Made by a program: the position numbers and the translations under genes
The notes under the pieces: model-generated
The model's database searches: none
The model's input: the letters and a program-made list of their open reading frames with translations, nothing else
What the model was told of the DNA's origin: nothing
Source: a virus
Length of the DNA: 26,051 bases
Direction: 5' to 3' (one strand)
IMG/VR virus record: IMGVR_UViG_3300020197_001914
Location: 1-26,051 of that record
Shown: in pieces, positions 20,632-26,051 of the stretch
Numbering within the stretch: the first letter of the stretch is position 1
Layout: each line of letters begins with the position of its first letter

Positions 20632-20969
20632 TTCCTCGCCGCGCCGGTGCGCTTCACGAGGTAGTAGATCGGCCAGCGGCGGTTGTTCACGGCCGGCAGA
20701 CGTACGAAAAGCAGTTCCTCGGCAGTCGTCGGCGGATCCTCACGACGCACGTGCCCGTGCGCGACGGCGCGGTTGAGGCGTGTGATCGCGGCCTGGCGCG
20801 AGATCCCGAGCGCTCGCCCGTAGGCCGCTGCGGTGCAGCCCTCGGTGAGGAGCTTCTCGATCTCCGCGGCACCGGTCGGCGCGGTCTTCCGCGCTTCCGA
20901 AAGCGACTTCGCGGGTTTCTTCGTCGGCTTCGCCGCTTTCTTCGCGGCTTTCTTCGTCGGCTTTGCCAT
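20628..20969 (-). CDS. Winged-helix-like protein with histone H1-like tail (113 aa)
   Basis: The first 25 residues are Lys/Ala/Pro-rich (KPTKKAAKKAAKPTKKPAK), like the tails of histone H1 and AlgP-type bacterial proteins, and should bind DNA non-specifically. Residues of about 33-75 (AAEIEKLLTEG, AYGRALGISRQAAITRLNRAV) form a helix-turn-helix, followed by a wing-like segment. It may regulate phage transcription or replication. AGAGG lies before its ATG, directly after a stem-loop, so it may be expressed separately from the genes upstream. Confidence 0.65.
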   Translation of the reverse strand: MAKPTKKAAKKAAKPTKKPAKSLSEARKTAPTGAAEIEKLLTEGCTAAAYGRALGISRQAAITRLNRAVAHGHVRREDPPTTAEELLFVRLPAVNNRRWPIYYLVKRTGAARK

Positions 20970-20980
20970 GGGGTCCTCTT

Positions 20981-21017
20981 AGGTCGAAAGCCCCGCACAC
21001 GAAGCCGTGTGCGGGGC
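20981..21017 (-). terminator. 12-bp perfect stem-loop between minus-strand genes
   Basis: GCCCCGCACACG (20990-21001) and CGTGTGCGGGGC (21006-21017) are perfect complements with a 4-base loop. On the minus strand TTTCGACCT follows the stem. With such a short T tract it could be a partial terminator that lowers expression of the downstream genes, including the polymerase. Confidence 0.6.
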
Positions 21018-21025
21018 GTACGCCC

Positions 21026-21463
21026 TCACGTAATGAGACTCGAAGCCGGCGTGTCGGGCGCCTGGAAGAACTCGACCGCGTAGCCGAGAGACTCCCAAAT
21101 CGCACGCACCGCAGGCGTGGTGACGAGCATGTACACGCTCGTCCAGCTCGCCACCTGGCCCGCGTAGTCGGGGGCTTTCGGATCGAGCTGCTTGCGCACC
21201 TTCACACGCGCAAGCTCATGCTGGTTCGTGGGGTTCCGCAGAATGAAACCCCAATACGGATGGGTCGCGCGCGCTTCGTCCGACACGATGTCTTCGATGA
21301 CACGTGCGTAGGTCTCGGCGTTCTGCACCGCGTTCGCGATGTGCTGCGCAAGCAGCGTCGCGGGAATGTGCGGCACGACGTGCCGCAAGGTGTTCGCACT
21401 GTGCGCGACGTAGGCTTCGAGGAAGTCCCCCTCCGCCTGCGCCTCGTCGTGCTCGGCGCTCAC
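21026..21463 (-). CDS. Hypothetical protein (145 aa)
   Basis: The product begins acidic (SAEHDEAQAEGDFLEAY), is helical in the middle (IPATLLAQHIANAVQNAETYARVIEDIV) and ends in VYMLVTTPAVRAIWESLGYAVEFF. I recognise no family. GTG 21463 overlaps the stop of the DUF669-like gene (GTGA), so it probably works with the DNA replication or recombination set. It is followed by the 12-bp stem-loop. Confidence 0.6.
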   Translation of the reverse strand: MSAEHDEAQAEGDFLEAYVAHSANTLRHVVPHIPATLLAQHIANAVQNAETYARVIEDIVSDEARATHPYWGFILRNPTNQHELARVKVRKQLDPKAPDYAGQVASWTSVYMLVTTPAVRAIWESLGYAVEFFQAPDTPASSLIT

Positions 21464-21951
21464 GACGTCGCCCGCGGACGGCGCTGGATGCCGCCCTGAC
21501 GCGCGGGCTCGGCCTTCGGAGCCGCGGCCTTCGGAGCGGGCGGCGCCTCCTCTTCCGGCTCGTCGTCGGCGTAGACCGTCTCGTTCCCGATGCGGTTCTG
21601 GTCCTTGCCCTCGTACTTCTCGACCGTCAGCTCGGCCGTGAAGCGCAGACCCACGAGGTCGTTTTCGTCGAACTCGATCTGCGGGTTGCCCTTCTCATCC
21701 TCGCCGACGACGTTGTGCGGAACGCGCGACGCCTCGATGAGCATGTTCAGGCGGAAGAGCGCCTGCGGGAGGAGCGAGTACCACGTGGTGAACTTCTTCC
21801 CCGCGTGCGGGCCGTCGATGATCTCCGTGACGACCTTGAGCTGCGGGTTGCCCTTCTTCGAGGCCCCCTGCTCGACTTCCATGATCTCGAAGGAGTAGAT
21901 CCCCGCGGGATAGACCTCGAACAAACTAGACGCGTTGGTGTAGCGAATCAT
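21460..21951 (-). CDS. DUF669-like, probable single-stranded DNA binding protein
   Basis: The 163-residue protein starts with short strands (AGIYSFEIMEVEQGASKKGNPQLKV without a break) and contains EIIDGPHAGKKF, LVGLRFTAELTVEKYEGK and a low-complexity end with an acidic run (DDEPEEEAPPAP) and a basic final segment. This fits phage DUF669 proteins, which sit beside Sak4/ERF-type recombination genes and are thought to bind ssDNA. It is part of the recombination set with the ATPase and nuclease upstream. The ATG is preceded by an A-rich leader rather than a good ribosome site. Confidence 0.65.
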   Translation of the reverse strand: MIRYTNASSLFEVYPAGIYSFEIMEVEQGASKKGNPQLKVVTEIIDGPHAGKKFTTWYSLLPQALFRLNMLIEASRVPHNVVGEDEKGNPQIEFDENDLVGLRFTAELTVEKYEGKDQNRIGNETVYADDEPEEEAPPAPKAAAPKAEPARQGGIQRRPRATS

Positions 21952-21978
21952 GTTGCTTTGTACTTTCCGTTTTCAGTT

Positions 21979-22152
21979 TTAGTGACTGACCCCGGAGGAA
22001 CGATTCCCCCGAGGAACGTCGACCAGCTCGAACCACACGCGGATGTTCGTGTAGCCCCTCTCCTGCGCGGTGAACCGCGCGTGCTGTTCGGAGAGGTAGG
22101 GACCGTGCTTCGCGACGCGATCGTTCGCGAAGTAATAGAACCGACGCTTCAC
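21979..22152 (-). CDS. Small basic/aromatic protein (57 aa)
   Basis: GTG 22152 overlaps the stop codon of the Sak4-like gene. The 57 residues begin VKRRFYYFANDRVAKHGPYL and are rich in Arg, Tyr and Phe; the layout is one short strand-helix-strand unit. Too small to assign, but the overlap and its place in the recombination operon support it as real. The stop is followed by an unusually A-rich leader. Confidence 0.6.
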   Translation of the reverse strand: MKRRFYYFANDRVAKHGPYLSEQHARFTAQERGYTNIRVWFELVDVPRGNRSSGVSH

Positions 22153-22922
22153 GTGCCGGTGCCCACGATGATCGCGGAGAAGTTGTTGAAGTCGAAGTTT
22201 TCGACCACGCCCGGGATCTCGCGGAAGCGCGTACGCGCGGGGTACACGCGGTAGGGCTGGAAGTGGACGCGGTAGAGCGGCTTGCCCTTCGCGCTCGTCG
22301 CCGGGACGTTCTCGCAGAAGCCGATCACGTCGCACGCCGACGGCAGCATGCGCGCCATCTTCCCGACGATGTCGGGCGAGCCCTCGACCGCAGTGCCCTC
22401 ACCGTCGACCTTCGAGAGCGCGGTGAACACGACGTGGCAGTCGAACGTGCGGAGCGTTGAGTGCACCATGCGGAGGTGGTCGGCGATGAGGCCCCACCGC
22501 TGCTGGTCCATCTTGTGCGTGCCGTTGCCCGAGACGTCGTCTTGGAGCATCGCGCAGTAGTGCGTCATCGACTCGAAAACGATCGTCTCCCACGGGAACG
22601 CCTCCATCGCGGCTTCCTCGTCGCCCTCGGCGAGCTTCGACCGCATGAGCGCGTGCTTCGTGCTCAGATGCTTCAGAATCTCAGCCATGTGCTTTCGCGG
22701 CTCCACAGTCGCACCGCGTGAGTCACGACCGACTTTGATGTAGTCGTAGCCGAGACCGGCAAGCGACAGCTCGGAGCCTTCGGACACCGGGACGAGGAAC
22801 AGCGGGTTCGGGAACGTCGCTGCGTTCGTGGTCTTGCCGGAGCCGGTCGAGCCGTAAAAGAACCAGTGGGTCCACGGGTTCTGAATCTTCTCGGTCTTCT
22901 GAATGTGAAAGAGATTCGACAT
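22149..22922 (-). CDS. Sak4-like / RecA-type phage ATPase
   Basis: The Walker A motif is GSTGSGKT (residues 24-31) and the Walker B-like strand TIVFES (113-118). The order HWFFYGSTGSGKTTNAATFP, LFLVPVSEGSEL and MDQQRWGLIADHLRMV is that of phage nucleotide-binding proteins (AAA_24, Sak4 type), which use ATP to anneal or exchange DNA strands with an SSB partner. Neighbours (Cas4-like nuclease, DUF669-like) support recombination. ATG 22922 follows GACGAAAGGACC. The length, 257 aa, is normal. Confidence 0.8.
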   Translation of the reverse strand: MSNLFHIQKTEKIQNPWTHWFFYGSTGSGKTTNAATFPNPLFLVPVSEGSELSLAGLGYDYIKVGRDSRGATVEPRKHMAEILKHLSTKHALMRSKLAEGDEEAAMEAFPWETIVFESMTHYCAMLQDDVSGNGTHKMDQQRWGLIADHLRMVHSTLRTFDCHVVFTALSKVDGEGTAVEGSPDIVGKMARMLPSACDVIGFCENVPATSAKGKPLYRVHFQPYRVYPARTRFREIPGVVENFDFNNFSAIIVGTGT

Positions 22923-22945
22923 GGTTCGGTGCGGTCCTTTCGTCG

Positions 22946-23884
22946 TCAGCGCGTCTGCTGCAACGTGAAGCCGAGTGGTAGCGTGCTTTCGACAATGCCG
23001 TCAACTGTCAAATCGGGCCTTCCGTGACAAATGTCGAAGTAGGTGCAGGGCTGGAAGTAGTGCGCCGGTCCCACGCAGTTACCGAGCGCCTTCGGCCAGC
23101 CGAGGTACTTGAACGTCCGGCCCACTTCCGCCCATGCGCGCATCGAAAGCTCGAACTCGGCGAGGTGCGGCTTCGACGCGATCACATGCACGCGCTCGTG
23201 CTGCACGTTCACGTCCTTCGACGTGATGTTCACGAGGCACCCGCCGAGCGGCTCCCCGTACGCGTCGAAGTCGATGATGCGTTCGGCGAGCCAGAGCTGC
23301 CCGAGCACCTGCATATCGAGCAGGTAGCCGGTTTTGATGTCCGGCGTGATCCGCTTCGCGGACTTGTGCTCGACGACCCACAGGCCCCCGAGCCGCTTCG
23401 AGTGGACGAAGAGATCGAGCCGACACGAGTAGGTGAACGGGTCGCCGGGTTCGTTGTGGACCAGCTCCTCCTCGACCCCGAGCACGGTGAAGTCGTCCGT
23501 GCTCGCGACGTCGAAGTAGTGCACGCACATGCGTTCGAGCAGCGCGACGATGTCCTCGTAGCCGGGCTCCTCCCAAAACGGACGCGCGCGTTCGTACGCA
23601 CGATCGACCGCGACGTGGTGATTCGCGCCGCCCATGCGCTCGCGGTAGTACGTTTCGAGCATGAAGTGGAAGATCCACCCGACATCGAGCCCTTCGTCGG
23701 CCTTGCCGCGCTGCGAGGAGCGCCGCACGCCGAGCTGCCGTAGTGCGTGCTCACGCGGACAGAGGCGCATCCCCTTCCACAACGTCGAGCCGAACTTCGA
23801 CCCGCCGGGATCGGGGATCCCGAGCACGTCGTACGGCGCACGACGTCCGTCCGCAGGCGCAGCGCGCGCACCGAAGCGGATCAT
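22946..23884 (-). CDS. Cas4/RecB-type PD-(D/E)XK nuclease with probable Fe-S cluster
   Basis: The 312-residue protein shows the PD-(D/E)XK set: His73 in GWIFHFMLE, Asp157 in SCRLDLFVH, Glu172-x-Lys174 in VVEHKSAK and Gln192 in MQVLGQLWL. Cys42 at the start and Cys270, Cys280 and Cys286 at the end match the four-Cys Fe-S clasp of Cas4/AddB-type nucleases. It should cut DNA ends to make ssDNA for the ATPase and DUF669-like protein. ATG 23884 overlaps the stop of the gene upstream (ATGA). Confidence 0.85.
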   Translation of the reverse strand: MIRFGARAAPADGRRAPYDVLGIPDPGGSKFGSTLWKGMRLCPREHALRQLGVRRSSQRGKADEGLDVGWIFHFMLETYYRERMGGANHHVAVDRAYERARPFWEEPGYEDIVALLERMCVHYFDVASTDDFTVLGVEEELVHNEPGDPFTYSCRLDLFVHSKRLGGLWVVEHKSAKRITPDIKTGYLLDMQVLGQLWLAERIIDFDAYGEPLGGCLVNITSKDVNVQHERVHVIASKPHLAEFELSMRAWAEVGRTFKYLGWPKALGNCVGPAHYFQPCTYFDICHGRPDLTVDGIVESTLPLGFTLQQTR

Positions 23885-24240
23885 TTCTCCACCCCCACAG
23901 GCTCCGTGCGCATGGCTTCCCACGCAGCGAGGGTGGCGAGCGCCGTGTCGACCGTCTTCTGCGTCCTGGCGTACTCACGCACGAGCCGCGCGTGGAGCGC
24001 GGGAAGGTGCATCGCGAGGACGGCGCGAACGTGCCCCGACGCTTCTGCGAGGGGCACGCGCGTCCTACCGGGACCCATGCGGAAGTAGAACAAGCCCCAC
24101 GTGGTACCGTGCACGCGCGACCACGAGAGCGCGTACGTGTCCTCGCCGATCGGCACTTCAACCTCGGCGTACATGCTGTACTCCGCGAAAGCCACCTGCG
24201 CGCGTTCGATAGCTCGGTTCAACTCGTCCAGTTTGTTCAT
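23881..24240 (-). CDS. Hypothetical protein (119 aa)
   Basis: The start is helical (MNKLDELNRAIERAQVAFAEY), then a strand-rich part (YALSWSRVHGTTWGLFYFRMG) and a final long helical section (ATLAAWEAMRTEPV). No family is recognised. It overlaps both neighbours by 4 bases (ATGA), placing it firmly in the helicase-nuclease operon. Confidence 0.7.
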   Translation of the reverse strand: MNKLDELNRAIERAQVAFAEYSMYAEVEVPIGEDTYALSWSRVHGTTWGLFYFRMGPGRTRVPLAEASGHVRAVLAMHLPALHARLVREYARTQKTVDTALATLAAWEAMRTEPVGVEK

Positions 24241-25949
24241 GCGTCGTCTCCTAGAATCTCTGAGGCGAAGTCCGCGCCTGCGTCCCGCGCGCGAAGTTGC
24301 GTCTCGTCGAGCGCATCACGCATCGCCGCGTCGTCGAGCGCGTCCGCGATGACTTCGGCCTTCGTGTCGAGGTGCTCCACGATCAGCTCGTCCGCGCTCG
24401 ACTCGATCACGATCCAGTGGCTTCGGCACGGCTTACGCGCGCCGATACGGTGGATGCGCTTCTCCGCCTGGAGCACCGTCGCGGGGATCCAGTCGAGGTC
24501 ATGCAGGAACACATCCGACGCCGCGTGCAGCGTCACGCCTTCCTTGAGCGAGTCGATCGTCGCGACGATCACCGTGGGCGAGTGGTTCGCCTGAAACTCG
24601 TCGATGAGCCGCACGCGCTCGGCATCCGGGACGCCGCCGTGGATGACGAACGCGCGACCGAACTCAGAGAGCTTGTCGACCTGCTTCGCGATCGACTCCG
24701 CCGTCTCGCGTCGCCACGTGAACACGACGGCGTTTTCGTTCTGTTCGAGGATCGACGCGACGCTGTGCGCCGTGTAGTCGACCTTCGCGTCGCTCGTCCA
24801 TTTCCGCCAATCGTTAATGAGCTTCAACGTCTCTTCGCGCGCGACACCGCTACGGAACGCGTCGCGAAGACGTTGAAGCGCCTTCACCGTGTCACCCCCG
24901 GTGAACCGCTGGAGCGGTGCGCTCAGAGGACGTTCCGGCGGAATGCGGTGCACGATGCGCGTGAGCGGCGGGATCTCCGCGCCCACATCGTCGTTCGTGC
25001 GCCGCACGTAAAGCCCGGCGAGGCGCTGCCGCAGCTCCTCTTCGTGCCGTGTACCGTACGAGACCCACCCGTAGGCGTCCCGCGCGTAATGCGTGTATCG
25101 CGAGAGGAACTGGAAGAGCGTGCCCCACGAGCCGCCCCCGCCCGCGAGCGTGAGCAACGGCCAAAGATCGCGGACGCGGTTCGCGAGCGGCGTGCCGGTG
25201 AGCACGATGCGATGCCGAGCGAGCGGGCCGATCGCGAGCGCCGCCTTCGTGCGCTTCGCCTTCGGGTTCCGGAGCCAGTGGGCCTCGTCGAAGATCACGA
25301 CGTTCGCCCGCGTCCCGTAGAGCGGGTTCGTGAACACGTGCCGCCAGTCGTCGAGGAGGTCGTAGTGGCAGAAGCGCCACCGCGCCGCACCGAACGCTTG
25401 CTCGGCTTCCTTCGTCGGCGTGCGCGCGTCCACGGCGTAGAAGTCGTCCGGGTCGTCGATCACGCCGCACGCGAGCAGCTCTTGCCGCCACACGTTGCGC
25501 ACGTACTTCGGGCCGACGACGAGCACGCTGGTCCGTCCGCCGATGTCGTTACAGAGCGCCACCGCAGCCGCGATCGACGAGCTGGTCTTACCGAGACCCG
25601 GCGCATCGCAGAGCAGGCCACCGCCCGCACCGACGATCGTGAGCGCACCCTCGATCTGGTAGCTCCGCAGCGAACGCGTAGGGAGCGAGAGCGTGTCGCC
25701 CGTGAGGTCGGCCGGAGCCATCGCGCCCGGAGGACTGAAGCCGAGGCGCGCGAGCGCAGCGTGCGCCGAGCGGTGCGCCTGGATCGCACCGATGACCATG
25801 CGGTCTTCCGTATCCGAGATCGAGACCGAGACGCCCGGCACTTCCGAGAGGTCTTCGAGGTCTGCGAGCTTCGTACGCGGAAGCGTGAACTTTCCCGACC
25901 ACCACACACCGTGCGTGGCGGATTGCGGACGCCAGTCGATCATCGCCAT
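24237..25949 (-). CDS. SNF2-type superfamily 2 helicase
   Basis: The 570-residue protein has SF2 motifs in order: Walker A APGLGKTSS (GLGKT at 118-122), the DEAH box (VVIFDEAHWLRNPK, 221-224), motif III LTGTPLANRVRDL, and the C-terminal lobe with VVFTWRRE, TLHAASDVFLHDLDW and motif VI QAEKRIHRIG. This is the SNF2/SMARCAL1-like type used by many phages in replication and recombination. ATG 25949 is chosen because AAGGGAAAC lies before it; the upstream TTG start lacks a ribosome site. It is the first gene of the minus operon from the promoter at 26000. Confidence 0.9.
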   Translation of the reverse strand: MAMIDWRPQSATHGVWWSGKFTLPRTKLADLEDLSEVPGVSVSISDTEDRMVIGAIQAHRSAHAALARLGFSPPGAMAPADLTGDTLSLPTRSLRSYQIEGALTIVGAGGGLLCDAPGLGKTSSSIAAAVALCNDIGGRTSVLVVGPKYVRNVWRQELLACGVIDDPDDFYAVDARTPTKEAEQAFGAARWRFCHYDLLDDWRHVFTNPLYGTRANVVIFDEAHWLRNPKAKRTKAALAIGPLARHRIVLTGTPLANRVRDLWPLLTLAGGGGSWGTLFQFLSRYTHYARDAYGWVSYGTRHEEELRQRLAGLYVRRTNDDVGAEIPPLTRIVHRIPPERPLSAPLQRFTGGDTVKALQRLRDAFRSGVAREETLKLINDWRKWTSDAKVDYTAHSVASILEQNENAVVFTWRRETAESIAKQVDKLSEFGRAFVIHGGVPDAERVRLIDEFQANHSPTVIVATIDSLKEGVTLHAASDVFLHDLDWIPATVLQAEKRIHRIGARKPCRSHWIVIESSADELIVEHLDTKAEVIADALDDAAMRDALDETQLRARDAGADFASEILGDDA

Positions 25950-25989
25950 GAAGTTTCCCTTGCTCGGGCGGAGAGGGTCACCGCCCGAC

Positions 25990-26024
25990 GACAACCATCA
26001 TAACGCATGACAAGTTGTCGTCAA
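25990..26024 (-). promoter_or_regulatory. Minus-strand promoter P4 with GACAA boxes
   Basis: On the minus strand, TTGACG (26019-26024) lies 16 bp from TATGAT (25997-26002). A palindrome GACAA-G-TTGTC (26009-26019, plus-strand reading) overlaps the -35 and spacer, and a further GACAAC (25990-25995, plus) lies just downstream of the -10. It should drive the whole helicase-to-polymerase block and may share a regulator with P1-P3. Confidence 0.65.
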
Positions 26025-26051
26025 GCGGGATATTTCATCGCGAGCCACACG
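26021..26051 (-). CDS. Possible 3' end of an upstream minus-strand gene
   Basis: On the minus strand a frame reading from the window edge ends at TGA (plus 26021-26023), which lies inside the -35 of P4. Ten codons are too few to prove coding, but the same stop-in-promoter layout is seen at 4491 and 6139. Confidence 0.25.
   Translation of the reverse strand, partial: VWLAMKYPA

Noticed and set aside
24297-26003. Long plus-strand frame opposite the SNF2 helicase
   Set aside because: Antisense shadow; helicase motifs I, II, III and VI are all on the minus strand.

Overview
The window looks like part of a temperate double-stranded DNA bacteriophage (or a prophage or closely related integrative virus) of a high-GC bacterium. 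Genes are packed tightly, with many 4-base ATGA/GTGA start-stop overlaps. Replication and recombination genes are phage-type: DUF932, DUF2786, a UDG-like domain fused to a family A polymerase, a DUF669-like protein, a Sak4-like ATPase, a Cas4-like nuclease, a phage Dam methylase and a tyrosine integrase. Host cannot be fixed from sequence alone. Base composition and style would fit a Myxococcota or other high-GC Gram-negative host, because two lipoproteins and good Shine-Dalgarno sites are present, but this is inference. No terminase, portal, tail, recognised capsid protein or tRNA is visible.

Layout. (1) About 1-7400, plus strand: a leftward-truncated ORF, then DUF932, small unknown proteins, a short DnaN-like sliding clamp, DUF2786 and a lipoprotein. 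These are divided into short transcription units by promoters with TTGACA-like -35 boxes, N17 spacers and repeated GACAAC boxes 10 bp apart. (2) 7605-8602, plus: a ribbon-helix-helix regulator translationally coupled to a sigma-70-like factor, a plausible late-gene switch. (3) 8643-12774, plus: a late-type cluster of short single-membrane-span proteins, several ending in YFW-like residues and basic tails. It also holds a caspase-like predicted cysteine protease, a GNAT-like protein with a Lys/Arg tail, a membrane-anchored peptidoglycan-hydrolase-like protein and a 53-residue protamine-like protein, and it ends at a strong terminator. (4) 12894-13907, plus: a lipoprotein and two small proteins, possibly for lysis. 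(5) 13899-14060: twelve tandem 10-bp repeats and a minus-strand terminator between convergent gene blocks.

(6) 14153-25949, minus strand, transcribed right to left from a promoter near 26000: SNF2-type helicase, unknown, Cas4-like nuclease, Sak4-like ATPase, small protein, DUF669-like protein, unknown, a stem-loop, a winged-helix protein with a histone-H1-like tail, a small membrane ORF, UDG-PolA DNA polymerase with an intein, adenine methylase, cell-wall hydrolase-like protein, integrase and a small Cys/His protein.

Together the minus block and the clamp form a replication and recombination set. The plus block after 7600 looks like a virion and lysis set. The small basic-tailed membrane proteins, protamine-like protein, protease and membrane-anchored lysin suggest, but do not prove, a virion that contains a membrane or a basic nucleoprotein core rather than a standard tailed particle.
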